DNA from: Mucilaginibacter sp.
Lineage (GTDB): Bacteria; Bacteroidota; Bacteroidia; Sphingobacteriales; Sphingobacteriaceae
DNA: 64,000 nucleotides
Assembly (NCBI RefSeq): GCF_025359345.1
Contig: NZ_JANYGQ010000022.1
Span: 124,001 to 188,000 of the forward strand
Reading direction: 5' to 3'
How positions within the stretch are numbered: the first letter of the stretch is position 1; each line of letters begins with the position of its first letter. A model generated the notes under the pieces. The model saw only the letters and a program-made list of their open reading frames with translations, had not been told where the DNA came from and did not search any database. The translations under genes and the position numbers were made by a program. Shown piece after piece: positions 14,759-24,007 of the stretch.

Positions 14759-17233
14759 CTACCGAGATGATCGAATATGATATCTAATTTCGAACACCAA
14801 TATGGAATTCTCTTCATTCTGTATCATCTGATCGATAATAAATTCATTTATAATAACTTCATCTGTTAAAACATTAATTTGAATGAAGGATAAATATTTA
14901 GGATCGATAAGAAGCTTTGACAACTCGATCGAAAACCCATTTTTTAAGAAAGAAATAATGCGAGGATCTGAACTGCCATACTTTATTTTCTCGTAAAATG
15001 TATTTTCAATTAACCCTAGTTCGAATAAGATTTCCACATATTTTAACAGTCTAAATTCGATGAAATCTTGCTCGTCTTTGATCTTTAAAATAGCTAAGTT
15101 CACTCGGTCTGCTTGGCTTTTTGAATTAAGGTTAATGTATAGCGCGATTCTGTCTCCATCTCGTTGCACTTCACCCCATGCGCTGCCGAAAAAAACGACT
15201 GGGTTTGGCAATGTACTCCAATACCCAATAAATCTTGCGATCATTTCTTTGAAAGAGTTACTTTTCGTTCTCCAATCAAGAATCATGGCGTAAAAATTCC
15301 TAGCCGCAGAATTATTTAGTCTTTTAAAATTGTCATCGGTGATTGCAATCTGATATATAAATACATTATAAATCGCTTCGATCAACTCTATTGGCGTATC
15401 AATTTGTCTGGCATTAGAATAACTGTCAAGATTCGCGATTAATTGCCGTTCGTTCTCCTTTATGTCGAAATCAAAAACATTATTCCTGTAGCATAATTTC
15501 GCAATGTCAGACTGCACGTATTCAGCATTTTCTAAAACGACAGTATTAGGTTCAATATTTTCCAAATACTCTAATGTATCAAATACTGATTGAATATCTT
15601 CAGCAGTCTTTAATTCAGTTTTTCCTTTTAAAAGTAGATTATCAACGTCGTCGGTAAGCTTTAAGTCAATTTTAGCTTTATTTTCTAAAAAAGCCTGATG
15701 ATTGGCGTTACTACTTTCGTATTCGCTTTTAATGATATAAACTTCTGGTTCAAGCATATTCAGCCTGCCGGTCTCCAAATTGAATATTTCGCTGAATCGG
15801 CAAATTCGTCCAATTAGATTTTTAAATTCCGATTTTGAAAAATTATTCCGACCAATTTTTGTTGTTAACAAAAAGATTTTTTCTGCTGGAATGTTGACTC
15901 CTTCTAATAGTGTAGAATTAGTTATTATGAAATGTAATTCCGGGTTATTAGTAAAAATACTTTCGACATATAGGCGGACTAATTCCGGCATACCACCATG
16001 GTGATACGCCACCCCTTTCTGAATACATTTTAATAAATTATAGTCAGGGTGTAAAAAATCTGCTATTGTGGTTATAATTTTATCCACGATAGAAGAGTTC
16101 TGATTAGATGTGGGATTACCCGAGAGCCGCAAGGCGAAACTTTCTACGTCTCTTTGTTTATTTAGATATACAATATTTTTACCGGCCTTTTTCTCGTTTA
16201 TCAGCTGAACGTCAGAATTATATCGTTCATTATTATATTCACTAAAGCGGTTAAGAAACTGGTCATAGAACAAAAGATCTCCCCCACTTAGCAAGTCGCA
16301 GCAATAATATCTTTCAATTTTGATAAACTCCTCGCTGTGCATTCCCTCAAGAGAGTAATCGATATGTGGAATCTTTAAATTCTTCCCATCGGATATAAAA
16401 GGCGAAAAAAAGTTTAAAATTGTATTTGCGTTTCGCTTAAGGGTAATCATAATTACTTGTGCCAAAAGCACAGCCCGACTATTTCTTTTTAATAAATTGT
16501 GTGCCTCATCAACCAGAAGAATATCAATTGTTAATAATTGATTTTTTTGAAGCAGTCTTAAGTAACGTTCCTGTGTTAGAACCGCAACGAAATTTATTTC
16601 GTTGCCCCTATACATTTCAGGATGTGTGATAATCCGGCCTACTTCATTTGCATATGGACTACCTAAAATACGTTTTTTTGTTTGAGCAAGTAATGCTTTG
16701 CTGGGCACAAGAATACATACCTTTTTATTAAGGTTTTCAGCTACCTTGTTAATAATAATCTCCGACTTTCCATAGGAAGTAGGTGCCACCAGAACGAAAT
16801 TGCTTTTATGATCATCTGAAAACCTAATAAGTTTTTTTTGCCCATAGGTAAGATAAATTTCTTCTTGGCGAAAGTTTTCTTGGTAAGACGAAAAATAATT
16901 ACTAAAAAATTTTTCATCAATAGGATTTTTTTTAAAATGTTTAGCCTCGATGAACTTAGATATAGGTATGAACCCTTTATTAATCGCAACATCAAACAAT
17001 GGGACAAAATCATCGAATAATATGCTATATCGCACAACTATTCTATAACCTAACCGCTTAAGGTTTGGATCCCCGTAATTCAAGAAAATTACAGCTAACT
17101 TTAACAGTTGAGATAAGGCGTTTGTATTTAATTTCTCACTATTACCAAGTACTAAATCTAAATACCGATTTTGAAAAAATGTATCCGTTACATTTCTCCT
17201 CAACTGCCCGATTGTGATTTCTTCAATTTCCAT
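14759..17233 (-). CDS. hamB: DEAD/DEAH-box helicase, HamB-like (Hachiman-type defence)
   Basis: An 824-residue superfamily 2 helicase. Motif I is APTSYGKS (150-157), motif Ia LVPSKALLAQ, motif II VDEAH (241-245), motif V TLLEGVNIPA (441-450) and motif VI around IGRICRF (474-480). The N-terminal 130 and the C-terminal 300 residues are unique to the family. Size, motif spelling and the adjacent PD-(D/E)XK nuclease gene fit HamB of the Hachiman antiphage system, where the helicase senses phage DNA and releases the nuclease. The start overlaps the stop of the nuclease frame (TAATG), so the genes are coupled. The region is visibly more AT-rich than its neighbours, suggesting transfer. It could also be a related nuclease-helicase system. 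Confidence 0.7.
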   Translation of the reverse strand: MEIEEITIGQLRRNVTDTFFQNRYLDLVLGNSEKLNTNALSQLLKLAVIFLNYGDPNLKRLGYRIVVRYSILFDDFVPLFDVAINKGFIPISKFIEAKHFKKNPIDEKFFSNYFSSYQENFRQEEIYLTYGQKKLIRFSDDHKSNFVLVAPTSYGKSEIIINKVAENLNKKVCILVPSKALLAQTKKRILGSPYANEVGRIITHPEMYRGNEINFVAVLTQERYLRLLQKNQLLTIDILLVDEAHNLLKRNSRAVLLAQVIMITLKRNANTILNFFSPFISDGKNLKIPHIDYSLEGMHSEEFIKIERYYCCDLLSGGDLLFYDQFLNRFSEYNNERYNSDVQLINEKKAGKNIVYLNKQRDVESFALRLSGNPTSNQNSSIVDKIITTIADFLHPDYNLLKCIQKGVAYHHGGMPELVRLYVESIFTNNPELHFIITNSTLLEGVNIPAEKIFLLTTKIGRNNFSKSEFKNLIGRICRFSEIFNLETGRLNMLEPEVYIIKSEYESSNANHQAFLENKAKIDLKLTDDVDNLLLKGKTELKTAEDIQSVFDTLEYLENIEPNTVVLENAEYVQSDIAKLCYRNNVFDFDIKENERQLIANLDSYSNARQIDTPIELIEAIYNVFIYQIAITDDNFKRLNNSAARNFYAMILDWRTKSNSFKEMIARFIGYWSTLPNPVVFFGSAWGEVQRDGDRIALYINLNSKSQADRVNLAILKIKDEQDFIEFRLLKYVEILFELGLIENTFYEKIKYGSSDPRIISFLKNGFSIELSKLLIDPKYLSFIQINVLTDEVIINEFIIDQMIQNEENSILVFEIRYHIRSSR

Positions 17234-18161
17234 TAAGATATTGCTTCTTGTTCCAAAAATTCCGCTACTTTTTCAAATGTTTCCTTTTGAATGGATAATA
17301 TAATACTATTAGCATATGTACCAGCGCGGGCAATATTCTGGCCGAAGTCAACAATGCTCTGCATATCAATTGGTTCTGCCGGACCATGATATAAAACCGA
17401 AATTAGCACAACGCTTTTTTTACTATCGATTTCGTGAACGGGAGAATCTTAATCTAAAAGGTTCTTCAATTTTAATCGACCTTTCGAGTCTTGTATAGTA
17501 AGTTTAACATCAATTAAAGCACTTTCCCAAAGTGAGCTTCTTTTCTCATCAAACATAGTGGAAATGCCGGTATGCGATCGATTTAAAAGTATGGTGTTAT
17601 ATTCTGAAGATGTTTCACTACCGGACTCCCGTCGGCCTGATTTTACCTCCGAATACCAGACATTCATTTTAATATTGTCGAAATAAATTATATCGAATCC
17701 TTTTTTTATACTGCGTTCCTCTTTGTTTTTTAAAACGGACAGCGACGTAAAGGTCTGCATATACTCATTTATCAAGATATGGGACAACAATTCCCCGATC
17801 ATGCCTTTTTTGGTAGTCTCGGCTTTATCCCGGTATCTGTCTAAAAATGAATTAAGAGTTCTTTTGTATGAGTGAATTTCCGGGGATTCTTCCACCTCGG
17901 CAAATCCATTCCAAACTCCAGCAAGTTGATTTCTAATAAGCCCCTTTAACTCGTCGCTAAAAACATTCACTATAATGTAGAAACAGTTATTATTTTGGAG
18001 TAAAGTTATACCAGATACTGGGGGCATGGCCGCAATTGATAAGATTAAGATTATCAATAATAACCAAATATATTTAATAATCAATGACTTTGAATTCGTT
18101 CCTCTCTGATAAGTAGCTCACGGCGCCCGAATCCCGCAACCTCGGATAATAAATTTTCCAT
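17234..18161 (-). pseudogene. hamA: Interrupted PD-(D/E)XK nuclease, HamA-like
   Basis: The central frame (17449-18084) has the nuclease core: Glu98 in KKGMIGELL, Asp131 in KKGFDIIYFDN and Glu146-x-Lys148 in WYSEVKSG. This fits the DUF1837-type domain of HamA. The gene is damaged: an in-frame TAA at 17449-17451 cuts it, yet the same frame continues for 71 sensible codons (with SVVLISVLYHGPAEP and KETFEKVAEFLEQ) to a TAA that overlaps the helicase ATG. Upstream, an ATG at 18161 starts MENLLSEVAGFGRREL, but this frame ends in 26 codons; protein-like sequence continues in another frame (NEFKVIDY, then a stop, then IYLVIIDNLNLINCG). So at least two stops and two frame changes separate the parts. 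It is probably decayed, unless sequencing errors are involved. Confidence 0.6.
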
Positions 18162-18173
18162 CTAAAACACACC

Positions 18174-19334
18174 TTATTTACCCAACAACCCGTCAATTAG
18201 CGCGGTAGTTTTCGCTTCAAAGTCGTCCTTATAACCGAATGTTACATCGGCTATTTTTCCTTCTTTATCAATGTAATAAAAAAGGGGGGCGCCGGGCATA
18301 TGGTATGATTTGGCCACATCAGCCGCATCGCCACATACCGTATTTTTTATCTTGTATTTTTCTTTAAATGCCGTAACCGACTTCCTGCTATCCCTGTTGC
18401 TGATGCTTACCAATACAAAATTTCGATTTCTATATTTTTCATAAATTCTATCCAACGATTGAAGTGACTCCATACAATTGCCACAACCAATAAAAAAGAA
18501 ATCTATCAATACAATTTTGCCTTTCAGTTGCGCAAGCGATATCTGTTTACCTTCCGTGGTGTATAGCGTCCAATCCGGCGCAACTGTTCCCGGCGTTAAT
18601 AACGGTAACACAACCTGGTCCTTTGGCGGGTGAAACCCATTAGGAATGGTTAAGGCAGCTATATCAACATTTTCCTGGTTAAGTTTATAACCGGAATACC
18701 GGATGGCTATAAAGTAGTTCATCACATTACCAGCTAACGGCACTTTTCCCCGAATGATTACTTGGTTAGGTAAACCTGATAACTTATCAATAAACACATC
18801 TATATTGGTATGATAATACTCCTTACTAATTACAGTATCGTAAATATGAAAAATTGAATGATAGCTAAGAATGCCATTTACTGCTGTATCGCCGGCCATT
18901 TCCGATGGTTTTTTTTCAGGTCTTCCCTTCAACCATTTTAAGAACCCTGGCAAAGTGGTGATGGTAGGTTCCATCGCATATTTCTTAATGTCGGCAAATT
19001 GATAGGTGCTGTCATCCGGAGACAGGGATATTAAGCTTTGCCCGTTATACAGGTCAATTACATGGTAACCCGGTTCCTGCGTTTCGCAGCTGAATAAATA
19101 AGCAAAGTTTCCACCACCCGGTGCTTTTTGAAATATATCCTTATGTTGTTTTATGGTAGTGTCGGCGGTATGGTCGAGCGTTTTTTCAACAGCCCGGTAG
19201 CTAAAGTTTTTGCAGCTTTCCAGTTTATTAATGGCATTTTGTATCAATGACACCTGCGCATCTGCTTTAATACCGCATAAAACAAGCAAAATGCAGGCTG
19301 ATAGCCGGATAAAACAATTGTTAATATAACCCAT
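18174..19334 (-). CDS. Exported TlpA-like thioredoxin domain protein
   Basis: A 386-residue periplasmic or outer-envelope protein: signal peptide at 1-26 (hydrophobic LSACILLVLCG, cleavage probably after ADA), a Bacteroidota-specific N-terminal region of about 220 residues, and a C-terminal TlpA/AhpC-TSA-like thioredoxin domain from about 245 (TPGTVAPDWTLYTTEGKQI). The redox site is Cys284-Gly-Asn-Cys287 (FFIGCGNCMES). It probably reduces or exchanges disulfides in the periplasm. It ends 12 bases before the first ATG of the broken nuclease gene on the same strand, but that gene looks foreign and unrelated. Confidence 0.9.
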   Translation of the reverse strand: MGYINNCFIRLSACILLVLCGIKADAQVSLIQNAINKLESCKNFSYRAVEKTLDHTADTTIKQHKDIFQKAPGGGNFAYLFSCETQEPGYHVIDLYNGQSLISLSPDDSTYQFADIKKYAMEPTITTLPGFLKWLKGRPEKKPSEMAGDTAVNGILSYHSIFHIYDTVISKEYYHTNIDVFIDKLSGLPNQVIIRGKVPLAGNVMNYFIAIRYSGYKLNQENVDIAALTIPNGFHPPKDQVVLPLLTPGTVAPDWTLYTTEGKQISLAQLKGKIVLIDFFFIGCGNCMESLQSLDRIYEKYRNRNFVLVSISNRDSRKSVTAFKEKYKIKNTVCGDAADVAKSYHMPGAPLFYYIDKEGKIADVTFGYKDDFEAKTTALIDGLLGK

Positions 19335-19532
19335 ACTTATTTTGACAAGGTGGTTGTTTCAATTTTAAAGATTATTTAAGTTCGATCCGGCAGAAACCCA
19401 TTTCGATAAAAATGGGTATTTATCCCAAGCATCACAACTATGTTTTCAATCTTTAACATTTTTTAACTGCGATGTCTGCTATCCGGGGTCCGCAAAATTC
19501 ACAAATAATCCTGGTCTAAAACCAATCTCCCT

Positions 19533-19625
19533 TTAAAACTGACCTGCCCAGTCGTCATCCCTGTCCTGCTTTAAAAGTATGGACACGAACCAAATTAAAA
19601 AACCGATGAGCAATATATCTTTCAC
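19533..19625 (-). CDS. 30-residue single-span membrane peptide
   Basis: A micro-ORF starting with GTG that overlaps the stop of the preceding gene as GTGA (19622-19625), which suggests translational coupling. The product has one hydrophobic segment (LLIGFLIWFVSILL) followed by a charged tail (KQDRDDDWAG). A TAA ends it at 19533. The hydrophobic-then-acidic layout looks like a real small membrane protein, but with no homologue known to me the call stays tentative. Confidence 0.4.
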   Translation of the reverse strand: MKDILLIGFLIWFVSILLKQDRDDDWAGQF

Positions 19626-19909
19626 AGCATTTCCTCCAGTGTTTTTAACCGGAAGATCTCGCACGCAATTAATTTGCAGTTGGCTCCCAATTCTTCCAGC
19701 GAACAGCAAATGGTTTTGATCCTCACCGGCAGTTCATTAACCGTTTCCATCAGGTCGATATGCAATGGGGCGCTTAGGTCCTGGCCGCCTTTAAGGCGGC
19801 CAAATAAAGCAGCGGCAGCCTGGCGGTCGTCGCCCAGGAAATATTGCCCGTAGTTCACAAATCCTTGCGTGGTTTTCAAACTCAGCAAAATATAAAATTG
19901 CGTTTCCAT
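19622..19909 (-). CDS. Hypothetical protein next to Hsp20
   Basis: A 95-residue soluble protein (METQFYILLSLKT at the start, MPV- and Cys-containing middle, ending FRLKTLEEML). I do not recognise a family. The start at 19909 is preferred because the longer frame adds only five residues over a weak context. It follows hsp20 on the same strand by 67 bases, with an imperfect hairpin (19923-19951) between them, and overlaps a 30-residue membrane peptide at its end. A stress-related role is possible from context only. Confidence 0.6.
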   Translation of the reverse strand: METQFYILLSLKTTQGFVNYGQYFLGDDRQAAAALFGRLKGGQDLSAPLHIDLMETVNELPVRIKTICCSLEELGANCKLIACEIFRLKTLEEML

Positions 19910-19975
19910 GGCTGTAACAAGCAAAGAGCCCCTGCAAGCAGGAGCCCTTTCAACAAAAAATTACCGACCTTATTA

Positions 19976-20413
19976 TTATTTAATCTCGATCTGGCGGCGT
20001 ACCAATTTGGCTTCTTCGCGTTTCGCAATATCAATTTTTAGTACACCGTCGGTATAACTGGCCTCAATATTGTCGGCATTTGCGCTTTCAAGTAAAGTAA
20101 ACGAGCGCACCCACGAACTGTAGCTGTATTCGCGTTTGCTGTAATTTTTTTGATCGTTGTTGTCTTCACGGCGCTGCTCTACCGAAATATTAAGAACGTT
20201 CCGGTCCAGACTGAGTTTAAAATCTTCTTTCTTCAAACCGGGTGCGGCCAGTTCTACATGAAAGTTATTTTCGCTTTCGCTGACATTGGCTGCGGGGACA
20301 CGCACCACCATCCGGTCATTGAAAAACGTGTCGTTAAAGATAGAGTCAAAAACGTCATTAAAGCCTGGCAGTAATGACTGGTTACGATTGTTGTTGAATT
20401 TAACTAAGGTCAT
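19976..20413 (-). CDS. Hsp20/alpha-crystallin small heat-shock protein
   Basis: A 145-residue small heat-shock chaperone of the IbpA/Hsp20 type. The alpha-crystallin domain spans about 35-135: PAANVSESENNFHVELAAPG, KKEDFKLSLDRNVLNISVE and the closing A-x-x-x-x-GVLKIDI (YTDGVLKIDIAKRE), with a C-terminal RRQIEIK carrying the IxI motif. It would hold unfolded proteins in oligomers during stress. The length is normal. A Bacteroidota-type promoter should lie in the AT-rich 20414-20500 segment, but I cannot place it securely. Confidence 0.93.
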   Translation of the reverse strand: MTLVKFNNNRNQSLLPGFNDVFDSIFNDTFFNDRMVVRVPAANVSESENNFHVELAAPGLKKEDFKLSLDRNVLNISVEQRREDNNDQKNYSKREYSYSSWVRSFTLLESANADNIEASYTDGVLKIDIAKREEAKLVRRQIEIK

Positions 20414-20617
20414 GGCCTTTTCTCCTTTAAATTTTACTTTAAAAAATGTTTGAACAATAATTAATTAAACTGTGTTAGCAATAACAAGCGTTGTGCCAAT
20501 GGCTTACAGATGAATAATTTGCAGGCCCGGGCTGAAATTTTTTCAGCGCCGGTGACAATTTTTCAGCCATAAGGTGCCGAATTTTACGCTAAATTTCTAC
20601 AGAGTCGACCGGTAAAT

Positions 20618-21268
20618 TTGTCAGGATTGAAAAACATAAAAAAGCATCTCATCTGGTACCTGGTCGGCGGTTTAACCACAGGCTTTGGGTTGCTGACCGC
20701 TTTTGTGCTGTTAGATCCCCTTTCGAAAATTGATCGTAAGTTTTCAGAAGAAATACAGGAGCACCATCACCGGGTAGTTGATCTGTTGATGAAATGGATC
20801 AGCGCCCTTGGCTATATGCCCGCCTCAGCAATTTTAGTTGGCGCTACCGCCCTCCTATTTCTTTTATCGGGTTATAAAAGGGAAGCATTGTTTGTTGTAT
20901 TGGGTTCTCTTTCAGGCCTCGTCAGCACCCTGGTGAAACTACTGGTCAATCGCCCACGCCCGGCAGCGACCCTGGTACGGGTGCTGGGAAAAACACAACA
21001 GCAGAGTTTTCCAAGCGGCCATGTATTGTTTTACGTTGTGTTTTTCGGCTTCCTTGTGCTGCTGATGTATCAGCTTAAAGGCCTGCATAAAATTTTACGC
21101 ATCGGCATTGCAGGTTTCTCCATACTCCTGATCTTCTCGGTTCCAATATCACGAATTTATCTCGGCGCGCACTGGTTTACCGATGTGCTGGGCGGCTTTT
21201 TGCTTGGGCTGTTAAGCCTTATCGCCCTGTCATTTGCCTATTTGCATGCCTGGAAAAGAAAAGCCTGA
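20618..21268 (+). CDS. PAP2 family membrane phosphatase
   Basis: A 216-residue integral membrane protein with about six hydrophobic segments and all three PAP2 motifs: KLLVNRPRP (Lys107 to Pro115), FPSGH (131-135, with the catalytic His135) and SRIYLGAHWFTDV (178-190, with His185 and Asp189). It would dephosphorylate a lipid phosphate or undecaprenyl pyrophosphate in the inner membrane. A TTG at 20618 is the only plausible start near the expected N-terminus; no ATG lies before the core. A terminator follows at about 21344-21373. Confidence 0.9.
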   Translation: MSGLKNIKKHLIWYLVGGLTTGFGLLTAFVLLDPLSKIDRKFSEEIQEHHHRVVDLLMKWISALGYMPASAILVGATALLFLLSGYKREALFVVLGSLSGLVSTLVKLLVNRPRPAATLVRVLGKTQQQSFPSGHVLFYVVFFGFLVLLMYQLKGLHKILRIGIAGFSILLIFSVPISRIYLGAHWFTDVLGGFLLGLLSLIALSFAYLHAWKRKA

Positions 21269-21343
21269 GGTAAGCGGGCGGGTAACGTGGCCACACCAGG
21301 CAGATATTTTTGACGCTGCAAATTTCGGCATTTAAAGATGAGG

Positions 21344-21373
21344 AAATGCTGACACTGTTTTGTCAGCATTTTT
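21344..21373 (+). terminator. Terminator after PAP2 gene
   Basis: Perfect stem AAATGCTGACA / TGTCAGCATTT (21344-21354 and 21361-21371), 6-base loop, and a T-run. It lies 75 bases after the PAP2 stop. Confidence 0.75.
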
Positions 21374-21561
21374 TGCATTTTTCGTAGCGATTTTTAAGTA
21401 AAAACCTGCCTTTTTGGCCTGTAAATGCACTTTTTAACAAAATAATTGCCTGTTCCACTGTTCCACCATGTTCCTTATGTTTCACTGTGAACAGCAACGT
21501 TTTTTGGCTCTATTTATGCCCGGGCTGCTAATTACCCACCCGTCCAGGGATGGCGGGTCAA

Positions 21562-21711
21562 CTACGCCAACACCAACCCATCCCCTAACGCCTTATCATA
21601 ACTCTCCTCATCAAACTTATAATAAGCAGGTGAGCGACGGGCGCCAATACTCCGTTTCTCATCAAGCTTAACAATCAACCCCAGTGAAATTAAGTTTCCG
21701 GGTGCGGTTTT
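21562..21711 (-). pseudogene. C-terminal gene remnant (about 49 codons)
   Basis: In an otherwise empty 580-base gap the minus strand encodes an open stretch between two stops that reads like the C-terminus of a longer protein: NLISLGLIVKLDEKRSI, then GARRSPAYYKFDEESYDKAL. The pattern LGLI-x-K followed by a basic Y-Y-x-F segment resembles the winged-helix end of phage or plasmid replication-type proteins. There is no start codon and the upstream frame is closed, so it appears to be debris of a deleted mobile gene. Identification is tentative. Confidence 0.35.
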
Positions 21712-21849
21712 TTACTTCACTAATTGACCCGGCAGGATTTATTAAAACCGCTCTTGTAAATCCGGTTGTTTTAATTATCATTGTGTCAGCCAAACGCATT
21801 AGCGTGCAGTAACACTCCCCTTTATCCAATTTAAACTAAATTAACCTGA

Positions 21850-22977
21850 ATGAGCGCAACTACTACGTACCTGCCACCAAAAAAACACTACGAAATTCTT
21901 GACGGGCTGCGCGGCGTAGCCGCTGTAACTGTGGTTATATTCCACATACTTGAAACTTATTCGGGCGACCGCTTCCACCAAATCATCAACCACGGCTACC
22001 TGGCAGTCGATTTCTTTTTTTTACTCTCGGGCTTTGTAATAGCCTATGCCTATGACGACCGCTGGGCAAAAATGACGCAGTGGGATTTTTACAAACGCCG
22101 GCTTATCCGCCTGCAGCCAATGGTAATTGTAGGTACTATCATCGGGGCGGCGCTTTTTTATTTCCAGGCCTGTAATGTCTTCCCGCTCATAGCCGGTACA
22201 CCGGTTTGGAAAATGCTGCTGGTAATGGTGGTGGGCTTTACTATGTTACCCCTGCCCATATCAATGGACATACGCGGCTGGACCGAAATGAACCCGCTGG
22301 ATGGCCCGGCCTGGTCGCTCTTTTTCGAGTACATCGGCAATATTTTATACGCGGTAATTGTCCGTAAATTTTCTAAAACGCTGCTTACTGCATTTGTAGT
22401 ACTCTCTGCTTGTTTCCTGGTGCAATACCTGTTGCAGGGGCCGCAGGGTGATGTAATTGGCGGCTGGGCGATCGATAAAACGCAGCTTCACATTGGTTTT
22501 GCACGTTTACTGTTTCCGTTTTTTGGGGGTATATTGCTGATGCGAATGGGTAAACTTATCCATATAAAAGGCGCTTTTGTGGTATGCAGTGTGTTGCTGT
22601 TGGTTGTTTTGGCTATCCCAAGACTTGGCGGCCCTACGCAATTGTGGATGAACGGCATCTACGAGTCGGTTGCAATCATCATATTTTTCCCTTTGATAGT
22701 TGCTATCGGGGCAGGTGGCACCATGACGAACGCATATACCAAAAAAGTATGCAACTTTTTGGGAGCTATCTCCTACCCTTTGTATATCACCCATTACCCG
22801 TTGATTTATTTACATCTGGCGTGGGTAGTAAACAATAAAATCCCGATGCAAACCGGCCTTTTAGGCGGACTGGTTGTATTGATAGTTGCAATTACCATAG
22901 CTTACGCATCATTGAAACTGTATGATGAGCCGGTTAGGAAATGGCTTACCAATAGGTTTTTGAAAAAGCAAGCGTAA
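21850..22977 (+). CDS. Acyltransferase family 3 membrane protein
   Basis: A 375-residue integral membrane O-acyltransferase (OafA/YrhL type). It begins with the family signature ILDGLRGVAAVTVVIFH at about 16-32, including the Arg and the catalytic His, followed by HGYLAVDFFFLLSGFV (48-63), and has about ten hydrophobic segments ending with the YDEPVRKWL motif. It would transfer acyl groups to a cell-surface carbohydrate. Alone on the plus strand; the AraC gene follows after 78 bases. Confidence 0.93.
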   Translation: MSATTTYLPPKKHYEILDGLRGVAAVTVVIFHILETYSGDRFHQIINHGYLAVDFFFLLSGFVIAYAYDDRWAKMTQWDFYKRRLIRLQPMVIVGTIIGAALFYFQACNVFPLIAGTPVWKMLLVMVVGFTMLPLPISMDIRGWTEMNPLDGPAWSLFFEYIGNILYAVIVRKFSKTLLTAFVVLSACFLVQYLLQGPQGDVIGGWAIDKTQLHIGFARLLFPFFGGILLMRMGKLIHIKGAFVVCSVLLLVVLAIPRLGGPTQLWMNGIYESVAIIIFFPLIVAIGAGGTMTNAYTKKVCNFLGAISYPLYITHYPLIYLHLAWVVNNKIPMQTGLLGGLVVLIVAITIAYASLKLYDEPVRKWLTNRFLKKQA

Positions 22978-23055
22978 AGGGTAAAGTTCTCTTTTGTTGA
23001 TTATTAAGATTATTTCCTAAACTTGTGCTGGGTAACAATATTGCCTGCAATTAAC

Positions 23056-23913
23056 ATGGAATACAAAACATTTGCACCACCGCCACACCTCGGAGACCTG
23101 GTGCAATGTTTTTGGTCGTTACAAAGCAGTGAGGATAACATTACCCCTAAGGAGTACTTTTTGATGGCTGATGGCTGCCCTGAAATCATCTTTCAGTACA
23201 ATGAGGGCTTTCAAAAATATTCCACACAAAGCGCCCGGATGCGTTTTCAGCATTCCGCTTTTGAAAGGTTTGATGTCGGCAGGAATGTCGGTTTTTTTGG
23301 CGTGCGGCTGTATCCACATGCAATAGGTCAATTATTAAAGATGCCTGCAAATGAAGGAATAAATCATGTTTTTGATTTTACAGTTTTATTTAAGCAGGAT
23401 GGAGAAAACCTGGCAGACCAGGTATACAACGCCAAAACTGCCGACGAACGCGTGGCTTTGGTTTCGGGCTTTCTTACAAAAAAGGCAATAAACAACAAAC
23501 CAGACCCAATCGAATATCTTATCAAACAGGTCATAGAACAGGCGGGCCAGGTCGATATTTCAAAAATACAACAGCAATCAAACCTGTCGGTTAAGCAATT
23601 TGAACGAAGGTTTAAAACCATAGCCGGCTTTTCGCCAAAATACTATGCACGGATTGCGCGTTTCCAGGGGGTGCGCACCCAATATTGTTCCGGCCAATTT
23701 GAGTCGTTAACCGGGCTCGCTTATTCATGCAATTACTACGACCAGTCGCACTTCATTCGCGAATTCAAAGAGTTTTCGGGAGTGCAGCCGTTGCATTATC
23801 TAAGATTTGTAGAAAAGGCGAATACTGGCATTTCAAAAAAGTCTAAAAACATTAACAGCTCCCCGAAACCGCCACAATTCGATGGCTACCTGCCCTGTGG
23901 TTTGTTTGTTTAA
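23056..23913 (+). CDS. AraC-family transcriptional regulator (DUF6597 sensor)
   Basis: A 285-residue regulator with an N-terminal DUF6597-like cupin-type domain (FAPPPHLGDLVQCFWSLQ, then DGCPEIIFQY and the FFGVRLYPHAIGQLL block) and a C-terminal AraC HTH pair (ISKIQQQSNLSVKQFERRFK to FSGVQPLHYLRF, about 180-265). The start at 23056 gives the usual N-terminus (MEYKTFAPP); the longer frame to 23023 adds eleven atypical residues. Its targets are unknown; the acyltransferase upstream and DinB gene downstream are possible but unproven. Confidence 0.9.
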   Translation: MEYKTFAPPPHLGDLVQCFWSLQSSEDNITPKEYFLMADGCPEIIFQYNEGFQKYSTQSARMRFQHSAFERFDVGRNVGFFGVRLYPHAIGQLLKMPANEGINHVFDFTVLFKQDGENLADQVYNAKTADERVALVSGFLTKKAINNKPDPIEYLIKQVIEQAGQVDISKIQQQSNLSVKQFERRFKTIAGFSPKYYARIARFQGVRTQYCSGQFESLTGLAYSCNYYDQSHFIREFKEFSGVQPLHYLRFVEKANTGISKKSKNINSSPKPPQFDGYLPCGLFV

Positions 23914-24007
23914 CACCTGCTCTCCCTGACGATTTTGTACAATTTTCTGAGTAATTAACAAAATACCTTGCGGCCTTAAACTAACACAGGTATTAAGACA
24001 AATTACA

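Noticed and set aside
21468..21671. 67-codon plus-strand frame in the PAP2/acyltransferase gap
   Set aside because: Pro/Thr/His-rich with no pattern; the opposite strand holds a more plausible gene remnant.
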